Shown in pieces: positions 1 through 8,824 of a DNA stretch of 64,000 nucleotides. This DNA is from Bacillota bacterium. Lineage in GTDB: Bacteria > Bacillota > Clostridia > Christensenellales > SZUA-584. Made by a program: the position numbers and the translations under genes. Positions within the stretch are counted from its first letter, which is position 1; each line of letters opens with the position of its first letter. Location of the stretch: assembly GCA_023410595.1 (NCBI GenBank), contig JAEYPO010000009.1, positions 1 through 64,000 on the forward strand, read 5' to 3'. The notes beneath the pieces were generated by a model. That model saw nothing but the letters and a program-made list of their open reading frames with translations. It was not told where the DNA came from and searched no databases.

Positions 1-59
1 TTAATGTACAAATGAACGACGCCCTTTTTAAATTCATCTGTATAGTGCTTACCTGCCAT
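1..59 (-). CDS. IS3-family-like transposase OrfA, N-terminus only (cut by window edge)
   Basis: The minus strand opens with an ATG whose first codons read MAGKHYTDEFKKGVV, the usual start of IS3-family OrfA proteins (a DNA-binding helix-turn-helix subunit translated before the DDE transposase OrfB). A good GGAGG ribosome site lies at 67-71. Only about 19 codons are inside the window, so the assignment rests on this N-terminal signature. The element ends just upstream, near position 110, next to a broken coding frame. Confidence 0.6.
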   Translation of the reverse strand, partial: MAGKHYTDEFKKGVVHLYI

Positions 60-112
60 ACTCGTACCTCCTTTTTAATTATCTCTGGTACGAGTTTTCG
101 TGTCTACCTTTT
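1..112 (-). mobile_element. end of an IS3-like insertion sequence
   Basis: This stretch holds the 5' leader and first codons of an IS3-type OrfA. A possible terminal repeat, TAGACACGAAAACTCGTA on the minus strand, lies just upstream of the transposase ribosome site. The adjacent DNA (from about 113) is a coding frame with no start codon of its own, which fits an insertion junction here. The exact boundary and target duplication cannot be set because the other end is outside the window. Confidence 0.45.
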
Positions 113-775
113 TATACTAACTCCAATATAAAAAAATTAAACAGTGAAACATCATATAAAGTCGGAGATAAATTAAAAATCGACGCCGATTACTTACATA
201 ATTCATTAAGCTTACTCGAAGAATTTTTTTTATGTTTGGCTCTTGAGATATGGCATAAGTTAAATAGAAAGGATAAAAACAAAGAACAAGAAATAATTTC
301 GATCATTAGTAAGCTGTTATTAAACAAGCATAATATGGCTGTGCTAAATATCTGTGAGTATTGTAAAAATGAAATGTTTATGGATGAAAGTCATAGATTA
401 ATTGTAGATATTCACAAATATACTGCCTTAAAAAATATGGATAAGCTAAAAGAGGAAGACTTAAATAAAATTCGCAGTTTGATCAATGCTAAAGAAAATA
501 GTATTTACGAGCTTGCTCAATTTATTTTACTAGACAATGAAACTGATGCAACTAGGTTGTTTATAGAATTATATAAGGATAAAAAAATAAGCTTATATGA
601 TTATTTTTCTTGGCCTATACTGCATAATTTACGTGATTATTCTAGTTTAATGAATTTGTTAAGAACCAGTGAGGATGACGATTTAAGGAAAGCAAGTTTA
701 TATATATATTCTGGGCTAGAGGAATATGATAGTGATATAACATCACTACTTCTTATAGAAAAGTATATAAAATGA
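113..775 (+). pseudogene. 5'-truncated gene fragment, unknown function
   Basis: A TTG at 236 can start a 179-residue product, but the same frame stays open upstream (through VGDKLKIDADYLHNSLSLL and beyond) with no ATG until it runs into the IS-like end near 112. The simplest reading is a gene that lost its 5' end to the insertion. The remainder is helical, charged and very AT-rich (rich in Lys, Ile, Leu, Asn and Asp), with no motif I recognise and no membrane segment. It could still be translated from TTG 236 as a shortened protein. Composition matches the next gene and differs from everything beyond 2 kb, suggesting acquired DNA. Confidence 0.5.
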
Positions 776-886
776 CTATAAATAGATAGGCATTTAAATT
801 TTACTTAACCTTTCAATTACTATTTAACTGAAAGAGTCATTATAGCAATAATGTGACTAAGTAAAAAATATAGGGTGAATTTTGTA

Positions 887-1888
887 ATGACAGAGAAAGA
901 AAAGAAATTATTTAAAAGCATCAAAACACTAAAAACTGAATATCCTGCTACGTTTCGTATCATTACAATGTTTTTAATACTAGCGATTATTGTAATTCCA
1001 ATTGCGATATTTTTAGCTTATTTAATTGGAGATATTTGGGGTGGTATTCCAACACGAATCAATGCTGGTGATGCCTTGGTTTATTGGGGATCTTTTTTAG
1101 CATTTATCGGAACGGTTTCTTTGGGAATAGTTGCTTTGTGTCAAAATACAAAGTTTAAAAAGGAAAATGATATTGCTCAAGAAAGACTAAACGCAGCTAT
1201 GAGCGAATTGTCAAAAGCAAATGATATTGTTGCAGAAGCTAATACAAATGCTAATCAAATATCATGTAAACTACTACAGTTAGAAGAAGACAGATTCCGA
1301 CCATATATCATGATAAATATTGAACCGATTTTCTATGTTTCAAAAGAAGCACGAAGGTTTAGCAGTGTAATAGATGATAAAATTAGCGGCTCTGATTTTT
1401 ATTTCAAAGGCACATCAAATAACTACCAGGGTAATTTAGATTTTGTTCATGAATCCATGGCGTTTTTCTTTTCTTTAAAAAATATTGGGAAGTCACCTAT
1501 TGCAGAAGTATGCTTAGACAAGGGACGTCTGTTAAATGTTGCTGCAGGTGATTTTATAGGCGTTGAAAGGACACTTGATACTTCGCTTATTGATAGTGAG
1601 CAAAAAAATATATCACTGATTGTTATGCAACAGGTTGATAATATGGATGGAAATTTAAAAACGAAAATTCAAAGAGAACTTGAGAGACAATTTGAATTGA
1701 ATTATGATACCAATCTGCATATTGCACTTTCATTAAATTATAAGGACATATATGGTCGGAGTTATTGCCAAGATTATTCTATTCACGCAACCTTTAAAAA
1801 GGAAAAAGAAAGTGAGAATGAATATGAAATTAAGTTGCTAGGAATCAGTATCGAACATCACACGGACAAATCACTCTTATTTGAATAA
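887..1888 (+). CDS. membrane protein of unknown function, AT-rich
   Basis: A 333-residue protein with two N-terminal hydrophobic segments (roughly residues 24-48 and 62-85). A short coiled-coil-like helix rich in Ala, Asn and Glu follows, then a soluble C-terminal domain of about 200 residues containing EEDRFRPYIMINIEP and FSLKNIGKSPIAEV. This layout, two membrane helices, coiled coil, then a beta-rich domain, is common among uncharacterised membrane proteins of accessory islands. I prefer ATG 887 because AGGG lies about 11 bases before it; GTG 875 in the same frame is possible. Its low GC matches the truncated fragment beside it. Function unknown. Confidence 0.75.
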   Translation: MTEKEKKLFKSIKTLKTEYPATFRIITMFLILAIIVIPIAIFLAYLIGDIWGGIPTRINAGDALVYWGSFLAFIGTVSLGIVALCQNTKFKKENDIAQERLNAAMSELSKANDIVAEANTNANQISCKLLQLEEDRFRPYIMINIEPIFYVSKEARRFSSVIDDKISGSDFYFKGTSNNYQGNLDFVHESMAFFFSLKNIGKSPIAEVCLDKGRLLNVAAGDFIGVERTLDTSLIDSEQKNISLIVMQQVDNMDGNLKTKIQRELERQFELNYDTNLHIALSLNYKDIYGRSYCQDYSIHATFKKEKESENEYEIKLLGISIEHHTDKSLLFE

Positions 1889-2067
1889 TCTTCGTTTTAT
1901 CCAAATACCAACAGATGTTAGTCAATAAACGTCAACCTATAATTTGATAACTGGGAATGCGCATTATCCATATAACCCCTATTAATCCATATAGCCCTCC
2001 CCCCGTAATAAAGGATATTTTCCCTTCCCTGCCGAATTACTTAGAAATTATCCCCGAAAGGTTCTCT

Positions 2068-3012
2068 ATGCAAAAACGCAGCTTTACCGATTGTTTCAGC
2101 AGCAGCCCGCTTATACTGATGGAAGGCGCCATAGGCTTGAGACTGGAGCACGAATATAATATAAAGCCCGACAAAGACGTAGTGTACGCGGGGCTTATAT
2201 ATGACAAAACGGCGAGGAACGTTTTGTCCGTGCTTTATGGCCAGTACCTTGCCATAGCGCGGGATTTCAGTCTGCCCATAATGCTGATGACTAATACGCG
2301 CAGAGCTAACAGAGAGCGGGTTGAGCGCTCGGCTTTTGGTAAAGCAATAATGCGCGACTATACGGAATTTCTTTATGAGCTTGCCGACGGGTATGACTGC
2401 GAGGCGTATGTGGGCGGTATGACGGGCTGCAGGGGCGACGCTTACAGCGGAAGCGAAGGTCTGACTGAAGAGCGCGCGTATGAATTCCACATGTGGCAGG
2501 CGGAAGCTTTTAATGACTGTAGGCCGGATTTTATGTTCGCCGGTATAATGCCCTGTCTGCCCGAAGCTGCGGGCGTGGCAAAAGCGTTTGAAACGCTGGA
2601 GCTTCCGTACATAATAAGCTTTATGATAAACAGGCAGGGAAATCTTTTAGACGGGACTTCAATAAACGACGCGATAGCGGCGATAGACGGCGCGATGGCC
2701 AAGAAGCCGCTTTGCTATATGACGAACTGCGTGCATCCTAATGTACTCGCGCAGGCGCTCTCTGAGCCATTTAACCGCACCGCGCTCGTAAGTGAGCGGT
2801 TCTGCGGCATACAGGCTAACGCGGCAGATGCGGACGCATGCAGGCTGGATAAGTGCGGCGAGCCTGTGACCACCGGCGCGAAAGAACTCGCCGATTGCTT
2901 TGCGGCTCTGCACAGTGAGTTCCCCATGAAAATATACGGCGGCTGCTGCGGAACTGACAATACGCATATAAGAGAGATCGCCCGCAATATGAAGCGTATC
3001 ATATCCGGATAA
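2068..3012 (+). CDS. homocysteine S-methyltransferase family protein
   Basis: The protein (314 residues from ATG 2068) has the homocysteine S-methyltransferase fold signature: MEGAIGLRLEHEY near the start, a Cys in MTNCVHPN, and the two-Cys zinc motif GGCCGT near the C-terminus. These three cysteines bind the zinc that activates the homocysteine thiol, and all are present. The family moves a methyl group from S-methylmethionine, betaine or a corrinoid donor to homocysteine; the donor here is not visible. ATG 2068 has AAAGG seven bases upstream. An in-frame ATG at 1957 would add 37 proline-rich residues unlike the family and sits at the boundary of the AT-rich region. It converges on the acetyltransferase gene. 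Confidence 0.85.
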   Translation: MQKRSFTDCFSSSPLILMEGAIGLRLEHEYNIKPDKDVVYAGLIYDKTARNVLSVLYGQYLAIARDFSLPIMLMTNTRRANRERVERSAFGKAIMRDYTEFLYELADGYDCEAYVGGMTGCRGDAYSGSEGLTEERAYEFHMWQAEAFNDCRPDFMFAGIMPCLPEAAGVAKAFETLELPYIISFMINRQGNLLDGTSINDAIAAIDGAMAKKPLCYMTNCVHPNVLAQALSEPFNRTALVSERFCGIQANAADADACRLDKCGEPVTTGAKELADCFAALHSEFPMKIYGGCCGTDNTHIREIARNMKRIISG

Positions 3013-3017
3013 CGCGT

Positions 3018-3524
3018 TTAAATAGTCTCCTTCACATACCTTACAACTTTAAGCTTTTTGCCTATCTCAAGCTCCTTTTTCGTGCTGTCCGGTTTAAAAC
3101 CGTGATGCTCGTAAAACGCCCGGGCGTTTGCGTTCTCCTCAAGCACCCACAGCGACGCCGACGTAAAGCCGATCGCTTTGAGCTCGTCAATGGTCCAGAA
3201 AAGCAGCTTCGAGCCTATGCCGCGCCGCCAGTACGCGGGGCTTACATATATGCCCCATATCTCGCCTCTTGAGGCGTCCGCGTCAGCGTCCCTGCACTTT
3301 TCAAAACACGTCCACCCGGCGGGACGGCCGTCATAGAACGCTATCGCGTTCCGGCTCTCCCCCGTGGCGAGGAAGCCTTCAAACGCTTTCTCCCTTGCCT
3401 CGGGCGTGTAAGCCGCAAGCACACAGTCCGGCACAACCCCTTTATACGCGGCTCTCCACGACGACGACTGTATCTCGCCGAGAGCCCTGGCGTCGCCCGG
3501 CCGGGCGTACCGTATTTCTATCAT
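3018..3524 (-). CDS. GNAT-family N-acetyltransferase
   Basis: A 168-residue single-domain GNAT protein. It begins MIEIRYARPGDARALGEI, has the acetyl-CoA loop IYVSPAYWRRGIGSKLL (motif A, RxxGIG) and ends with the family pattern NANARAFYEHHGF. The start at 3524 is the usual family N-terminus; the longer frame overlaps the upstream ABC-F gene. It follows the ABC-F gene by a few bases on the same strand, so the two are probably co-translated. Substrate unknown; many single GNATs next to ABC-F genes are of the resistance or small-molecule type, but nothing here proves that. Confidence 0.88.
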   Translation of the reverse strand: MIEIRYARPGDARALGEIQSSSWRAAYKGVVPDCVLAAYTPEAREKAFEGFLATGESRNAIAFYDGRPAGWTCFEKCRDADADASRGEIWGIYVSPAYWRRGIGSKLLFWTIDELKAIGFTSASLWVLEENANARAFYEHHGFKPDSTKKELEIGKKLKVVRYVKETI

Positions 3525-3531
3525 AGAATAC

Positions 3532-5466
3532 TCACGTCTCATTCGCGGCCTCCTGCGCTGCCTCCCATTCACGTATCAAATCGTCTGTGCTTTGCCGTAC
3601 ATGTTCGTACTCACCGGAAAGCTCGACAAGCCTCTCCGCGCTCAATGCCGCGGGGTCGGCAAGCAGCGCCTCTATCTCCGCAAGGCGCGCTTCCTGCGAT
3701 TCGATTGCCTGCTCTATGCGTTTTACACGCTCCTGCGCTTCCTTTACCCTCTGTTCGCGTTCCTTATCCGCGCGCTTTAATTTCGCCGCTTCGGTCTTCG
3801 TGAGCCCCGAGTCGGCTGACTCCAGCTCTTTTAGTTTTCTGCGCTCGAGCTGTTCGAGGTAATCCGACCAGTTGCCGTCAAATTGTTCTATCCCGCCGTC
3901 CTTCATCTCGAGTATGCACGTCGCTACCTTGTTAATGAAATACCTGTCGTGGCTGATGAACAGCACCGTGCCGTCGAAATCCACGAGCGCGCCTTCCAGC
4001 ACCTCGCGGCTGTCCATATCGAGGTGGTTGGTAGGCTCGTCGAGCAGCAGCAGGTTGCCCTTTTTCATCATGAGCTTGAGCAGCGAGAGCCGTCCTTTCT
4101 CCCCTCCCGACAGCGCCGATATGCTCTTGAACACATCGTCTCCGCAAAAAAGGAACGACGCGAGCGTATTGCGCAGCTCGCTGTCCGTCATAGCGGGGAA
4201 CGCGTCGCGCATCTCCTCTATAACCGTATTATTTACGTTAAGCGTTTCGAGCAGCTGGTCGTAATAGCCCGCCTCTATGCCCACTCCGTATCTTACCTGC
4301 CCCTCTAAGGGAGCAAGCCTTGATGCGATTATGCGCAGCAGCGTAGTCTTACCAACGCCATTGGGGCCAATAAGCGCCGCCCTGTCGCCCTTTTTAAGGC
4401 TGACGCTGAGCCCTGAGAACAGCGGCGGGCAGCCCTCGAACGCCATGCCGAGGCCTTCCGCCATAAGCACGTCGTTGCCTCCGCGCAGAGAGGCATCCAG
4501 CTTTAAGCCCATCTTCCTTCTCTCGCCCGGCGCCTTTTCGGCAAACTCCATCTTAGCGAGCAGCTTTTCCCTTGACTTCGCTTTTTTAAAGTTATTGCCA
4601 CCCGTCATACGCCCCCACGCGTAGTACTGTTCAATTATCTTTTTCTGGCGGTTGTATTCCCTTTGTCCAAGTTCGTACGCCTTTTGCGCCAACTCGAGTT
4701 TTTCCTGCCTCTGCGCGGAAAAAGACGTATAGTTTCCGATATATGTCTCTATTTCTCCGTCCAGCATCTCGCCTGTGTGCGTACAAATCTGGTCTAAAAA
4801 CCACCTGTCGTGCGATACGATTATAACGGAACCTTGCCATGTTTTCAGATAGTTTTCAAGCCAGAGCGCCGCTTCCGTATCGAGATGGTTCGTCGGCTCG
4901 TCGAGCAGCAGCACTGTGGGCTTTGAAAGCAGCAGCCTCGCCAGCATCAGCCGCGAGCGCTGTCCGCCCGACAGCGTGTTGACGCTCTGCCCGTAGAACT
5001 CCTCGCCCAGCCCCAGGCCTTTAAGCACTCCCGCTATGGCGCTTTTATAACCGTACCCGCCCGCCTGCTCAAACGCGGTTGTGACGTTCTCATATTCGCG
5101 CGAGACTTTGTCCCATTTATCCGCGTCGGCGGACGCTTCCTCCATAGCGTGCTCTAAGGCGCGCATGCGTTCTTCCAGTGCGAACGCCTCGTCGAACACC
5201 TCCAGCATCGTCTGCCAGACGGTTGCTTCCGTGCCCGCGCCGGTCTCTTGCGGGAGGTAGCCGACAACAGAGCCGCCGGGCAGCCCTATCGTGCCTCCGT
5301 CAGGCGATAACTCGCCGCAGACTATTCTGAGCAGCGTCGTCTTGCCCGCGCCGTTGGGGCCTACAAGCCCCATGCGCATATCGTCCGTCAGTGTTAAAGA
5401 GACGTCTTTAAGCACTTGTTCCGTGCCAAAGCTGATATTTATGTTTTTAAGCGATAATGTTACCAC
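3532..5466 (-). CDS. ABC-F family ATPase (ribosome-associated type)
   Basis: A 644-residue protein with two complete ABC domains and no membrane segments: Walker A GPNGAGKTT and GPNGVGKTT, signatures LSGGQRSRL and LSGGEKGRL, and two LLLDEPTNHLD Walker B/D-loop motifs. A linker follows the first domain, and a Lys/Glu-rich coiled-coil tail occupies the last ~100 residues. ABC-F proteins act on ribosomes, as translation factors or antibiotic-protection factors. The sequence does not tell which, though the tail resembles the housekeeping Uup/YfmR type. GTG 5466 is preferred because GGGGGAA precedes it at normal spacing and VTLSLKNINISFG is the canonical N-terminus. Confidence 0.92.
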   Translation of the reverse strand: MVTLSLKNINISFGTEQVLKDVSLTLTDDMRMGLVGPNGAGKTTLLRIVCGELSPDGGTIGLPGGSVVGYLPQETGAGTEATVWQTMLEVFDEAFALEERMRALEHAMEEASADADKWDKVSREYENVTTAFEQAGGYGYKSAIAGVLKGLGLGEEFYGQSVNTLSGGQRSRLMLARLLLSKPTVLLLDEPTNHLDTEAALWLENYLKTWQGSVIIVSHDRWFLDQICTHTGEMLDGEIETYIGNYTSFSAQRQEKLELAQKAYELGQREYNRQKKIIEQYYAWGRMTGGNNFKKAKSREKLLAKMEFAEKAPGERRKMGLKLDASLRGGNDVLMAEGLGMAFEGCPPLFSGLSVSLKKGDRAALIGPNGVGKTTLLRIIASRLAPLEGQVRYGVGIEAGYYDQLLETLNVNNTVIEEMRDAFPAMTDSELRNTLASFLFCGDDVFKSISALSGGEKGRLSLLKLMMKKGNLLLLDEPTNHLDMDSREVLEGALVDFDGTVLFISHDRYFINKVATCILEMKDGGIEQFDGNWSDYLEQLERRKLKELESADSGLTKTEAAKLKRADKEREQRVKEAQERVKRIEQAIESQEARLAEIEALLADPAALSAERLVELSGEYEHVRQSTDDLIREWEAAQEAANET

Positions 5467-5520
5467 TGTAAATTCCCCCAAAATACTTCGCATATTATAT
5501 ATTAAAAGCCCAATATATGC

Positions 5521-5552
5521 AAAAGCCCCTGCCGATTGCGATTCGGAGGGGC
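5521..5552 (-). terminator. rho-independent terminator after the PdxA-like gene
   Basis: On the minus strand GCCCCT and AGGGGC form the outer stem, with an inner CGA/TCG pairing, followed by TTTT. It lies 17 bases past the pdxA-like stop and before the ABC-F ribosome site, so it can separate the two units. Confidence 0.6.
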
Positions 5553-5568
5553 CAAGCTTCAAATCAAG

Positions 5569-6570
5569 TTACTGCCTGTTAAATCCCGGCGAATATTTCG
5601 CCGCAAGCAGTATTGCCTCCGTCATGCTGACTTCGCTGGCAGCTCCCGTGCCCGCTATGTCGAACGCCGTACCGTGGTCTACCGACGTACGCAGGAACGG
5701 CAGGCCGTTTGTTATAGCAATCGTCCGCTCAAAATCGAGCGTCTTTGTAGCTATATGGCCCTGGTCGTGGTACAGTGACAGCACTGAGTTGTACCTGCCC
5801 TGCAGCGCGAGATGGAACACCGAATCGGCCGAAACTGGCCCGGTGACATTGTATCCGCGCGCTTGCGCTTCTTTGACCGCAGGCTCTAACTCTTGTACTT
5901 CCTCGTCCCCGAAAAGGCCGTGCTCGCCGCTGTGCGGATTCAAGCCCGCTACGGCCATCGTGCCCGTCGTTACGCCCAGCCGCTCGAGCGCCTTAGTGCA
6001 GCGCTCTATGTAATCGAGTATCCTCTCCTTCGTGACCATGCCGCACGCTTTCTTAAGCGAAACATGCCTGCTCAAAAAGAACACGCGCATGTTTTTTACC
6101 TCGAACATCGTGAGCGGGTCTTTTGTTCCCGTAAGCCCTGCGAGTATCTCGGTGTGCCCGATATAAGGGACGCCCGCGGCTTTAAGAGACTCCTTGTTTA
6201 TGGGCGTAGTGGCTATGGCGTCTATATGCCCCGTAAGCGCCAGCTCAACCGACCGCTTTATATACTCGAACGCCGCTTTGCCTCCCAAAGCCTGCACCCT
6301 GCCAATTTTGAGCTCGTTTATATCGACATTGCCAAGGTCGATAACGTCTATTGTTCCCTCTGTATATGCACCCTGCCGCGGCGAATCTATAACGTTTACG
6401 TTTGATTTAATAGAGCAGACCTTGAGCGCCTCATTGATAACGCTCCTGTCTCCTATAACCACCGGCCTGCAGCACTCATAAAGCCTGCCGTCCCTTAGCG
6501 CCTTTACGACGATCTCAGGGCCCACTCCTGCCGGGTCGCCCAGCGGTATTCCTATTAAAGGCCTTTGCAT
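5569..6570 (-). CDS. pdxA: PdxA-family 4-phospho-threonine-type dehydrogenase
   Basis: A 333-residue protein, full length for PdxA. Motifs: GIPLGDPAGVGPEI at the N-terminus, GHTEILAGLTG, NPHSGE and YHDQGHI, which hold the metal-binding histidines. The family oxidises and decarboxylates 4-phospho-hydroxy-threonine or 4-phospho-erythronate/threonate substrates with NAD. No other vitamin B6 gene is in the window, and Clostridia often carry the PdxA2 type acting on phosphorylated threonate. That type usually sits beside a DUF1537 kinase, which is absent here, so the exact substrate is open. ATG 6570 has GGGGGA eight bases upstream. It follows thymidine kinase closely. Confidence 0.88.
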   Translation of the reverse strand: MQRPLIGIPLGDPAGVGPEIVVKALRDGRLYECCRPVVIGDRSVINEALKVCSIKSNVNVIDSPRQGAYTEGTIDVIDLGNVDINELKIGRVQALGGKAAFEYIKRSVELALTGHIDAIATTPINKESLKAAGVPYIGHTEILAGLTGTKDPLTMFEVKNMRVFFLSRHVSLKKACGMVTKERILDYIERCTKALERLGVTTGTMAVAGLNPHSGEHGLFGDEEVQELEPAVKEAQARGYNVTGPVSADSVFHLALQGRYNSVLSLYHDQGHIATKTLDFERTIAITNGLPFLRTSVDHGTAFDIAGTGAASEVSMTEAILLAAKYSPGFNRQ

Positions 6571-6592
6571 TTTGCTATCCCCCGAAACGGCA

Positions 6593-7243
6593 TCACTTAT
6601 TAACATTTATGCCCTTTGCTTCATCGTAGCGTTTTATATATTCAGAAAGGCAGATAGGATAATATTTTATCTCCTTGTCGTCTTCTATGGATACCTGCTC
6701 GCCCGAAAACACCGGCACACCGTCTACCGTGCGCAGATGCAGCGTCGCCTTCTTAGGCTTCTTGGAAAAGCGGCATATCGCGCGCGTGGTCACCTCTTCT
6801 ATATCCTGCGCGAGAGCGAAAAGGTATGAGCTGCCCTCAAACGGGTTGCCAAATGCGTCCACTTTAAGCGCGAAGCATATTACGGGTATGTCGAGATAAG
6901 ATACGACGCGCGTTAAGTCCCATACGTTTGCCTTGCTTAGAAACTGCGCCTCGTCTATCAATATGACCGCTACAGGCTCGCCCGCAGCGTCGGCGGCCTT
7001 CTTTGTCTCGTATATGCGCTCATAAAGCCATCCTTCCCCGGGCTGCGTAAGAAAATCCGCCTCGCGCTTTACTATGCCGTCCTCAAGGCGGCTTATGATA
7101 TGTCTGTCCGCCTTTTTGTCTATCTGGGGCTTAAGGCATAATATTTTGCGGTTGTTGTTCTTTTCATAATCATAAGCAATCTGCAGCAGCTGAGTCGATT
7201 TACCCGCGTTCATAACCGCGTAACGTAAAAAAAGCTTCGCCAT
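6593..7243 (-). CDS. tdk: thymidine kinase, type II
   Basis: Phosphorylates thymidine (deoxyuridine) with ATP in nucleoside salvage. The 216-residue protein has the P-loop MNAGKST, the Walker B/catalytic DEAQF and the lasso-region GEQV pattern. The structural zinc site looks degraded. In the usual protein two Cys-x-x-Cys/His pairs bind zinc; here only single cysteines remain (AICRFSKK and YPICLSEY). It is first in a leftward group with the PdxA-like gene. A nucleoside-type ABC transporter starts divergently just to the right, a sensible partner for salvage. Confidence 0.9.
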   Translation of the reverse strand: MAKLFLRYAVMNAGKSTQLLQIAYDYEKNNNRKILCLKPQIDKKADRHIISRLEDGIVKREADFLTQPGEGWLYERIYETKKAADAAGEPVAVILIDEAQFLSKANVWDLTRVVSYLDIPVICFALKVDAFGNPFEGSSYLFALAQDIEEVTTRAICRFSKKPKKATLHLRTVDGVPVFSGEQVSIEDDKEIKYYPICLSEYIKRYDEAKGINVNK

Positions 7244-7371
7244 GCGCCCCTCCGTCGTCTTTATTATTTATTGATTATATCACGCAGTATGTTTCCAAAC
7301 AATATGACGTTTCTATTAGCATGTTAGCATGTTATTATGTTGAAATATCTGACATATTTGCCTTTGCACGA

Positions 7372-7400
7372 TTGTAAATAATGCAGGAATATGCTAGAAT
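7372..7400 (+). promoter_or_regulatory. sigma-A-type promoter for the nucleoside transporter
   Basis: TTGTAA (7372-7377) and TAGAAT (7395-7400) are 17 bases apart, with TGC just before the -10 as an extended element. It sits about 50 bases upstream of the lipoprotein start. I found no purine riboswitch in the leader. Confidence 0.5.
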
Positions 7401-7452
7401 AATCTTTGGTAGTATTGGCCAAAATTAATGTTAAACAAATAGGAGGATACAA

Positions 7453-8646
7453 ATGAAAAAATCATTAGCAATTGTTGTTGCTGTATTGCTTGCAGTAGCA
7501 ATGTTTGCAGGGTGTGCAAGCACAAACAATCCGCCGTCTCAGGCACCGGCGAGCGAGAAGCCTTCTGAAGCTGCTTCAACACAACCTTCTGGAGCTCCGT
7601 CAGAGGCTCCCACAGAAGCAGCAGCCGGATATGAGATCGCGATGATAACCGACAAAGGAAACATCGACGACAAGTCATTCAATCAGGGAACGTGGGAAGG
7701 TATAGAGAAATACGCCAAAGAGAAGGGCATAACCTACAATTACTATAAACCGACTGAAGTAACTACCGACGCTTATGTCGCGTCTATCGATCTTGCCGTT
7801 CAAGGCGGAGCAAAAATTATCGTTTGCCCGGGCTTCCTTTTTGAACCAGCGATATTTGTAGCTCAGGATACATATCCGGATATCAAGTTCGTACTTATCG
7901 ACGGCGATCCGAACGACGGGGATTACAGCAAAGGCGCGCCAACTTATAAGCGGAATGATAACGTATATTCCATATTCTTCGCGGAAGAGCAGGCGGGGTT
8001 CCTCGCGGGATACGCGGCCGTTAAAGACGGCTACAGGAAGCTCGGCTTCATGGGCGGCATGGCCGTTCCCGCGGTCGTACGTTTCGGCTACGGATATGTT
8101 CAGGGCTGTGAAGTAGCGGCAAAAGAGCTGGGCCTTAAGAAAGGCGACGTACAGATTATGTACAACTACACCGGCGGTTTCGAAGCTACGCCTGAAGCTC
8201 AGACGCTTGCAGCTTCCTGGTATTCGAGCGGCACTGAAGTCATATTCGGATGCGGCGGCAAGGTGGGCAACTCGGTATTCTCAGCTGCCGAAGCGGCAGC
8301 CGGCAAAGCGATAGGCGTCGACGTAGACCAGTCGTTCGAATCTGAAACCGTTATAACCTCAGCTATGAAGGGAGTAGGCAACGCCGCATACTCGGCTCTT
8401 ACCGATTACTATGCCGGCTCGTTCAAGGGCGGCGTATCGGAACACCTTGACATACAGGTTGACATGGTCGGCCTGCCGTTTGCGAATTCCAAGTTCAGCT
8501 CGTTCTCAGAGGCTGATTATAAGGCCATATGCGACAAGCTCATAAACGACACCGATGGGCTTCGTTCCTCGCTCTTCAACGAAAAGACGGCTGAGAAGGT
8601 AACCGGGCTAAAGCTTGACATCGTAAAAGTAACGCTTGTTGAATAA
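7453..8646 (+). CDS. BmpA/PnrA-family lipoprotein, nucleoside-type ABC binding protein
   Basis: A 397-residue extracytoplasmic binding protein of the basic membrane protein (BMP) family. It has a lipoprotein signal with lipobox MFAGC (Cys21), a Ser/Pro/Glu linker, then the family block EIAMITDKGNIDDKSFNQGTWEG cut here at residues 63-82 of the chain. Characterised relatives (PnrA, BmpA, Med) bind purine or mixed nucleosides. A hairpin after the gene separates it from the ATPase, as is usual where the binding protein is made in excess. AGGAGG precedes the ATG. The neighbouring thymidine kinase supports a nucleoside substrate, by inference. Confidence 0.9.
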   Translation: MKKSLAIVVAVLLAVAMFAGCASTNNPPSQAPASEKPSEAASTQPSGAPSEAPTEAAAGYEIAMITDKGNIDDKSFNQGTWEGIEKYAKEKGITYNYYKPTEVTTDAYVASIDLAVQGGAKIIVCPGFLFEPAIFVAQDTYPDIKFVLIDGDPNDGDYSKGAPTYKRNDNVYSIFFAEEQAGFLAGYAAVKDGYRKLGFMGGMAVPAVVRFGYGYVQGCEVAAKELGLKKGDVQIMYNYTGGFEATPEAQTLAASWYSSGTEVIFGCGGKVGNSVFSAAEAAAGKAIGVDVDQSFESETVITSAMKGVGNAAYSALTDYYAGSFKGGVSEHLDIQVDMVGLPFANSKFSSFSEADYKAICDKLINDTDGLRSSLFNEKTAEKVTGLKLDIVKVTLVE

Positions 8647-8691
8647 TTTACGTTCATCAAGCCTCACGCATACTGGAAATATCGTTAAACA

Positions 8692-8724
8692 AAGAGGGTG
8701 TTCGAAAGAACATCCTCTTTTATA
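8692..8724 (+). terminator. rho-independent terminator or attenuating hairpin after the lipoprotein gene
   Basis: A 12-base-pair stem, AAGAGGGTGTTC with GAACATCCTCTT around a GAAA loop, followed by TTTTATAT. It lies inside the transporter operon, so it probably lowers expression of the downstream ATPase and permeases relative to the binding protein. A weak TATAAT at 8785-8790 may restart transcription. Confidence 0.8.
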
Positions 8725-8824
8725 TAGAAATTTTTACTTCCGGCATACGGATTAGTTTTTGTAGTAAATACGGCAAATATGTTATATAATTATCAGGTTA
8801 GTACAGTTGATGGGAGGGGTTATA

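Noticed and set aside
7244..7452. A purine riboswitch before the nucleoside transporter
   Set aside because: None of the conserved purine aptamer blocks are visible; only a promoter is seen.
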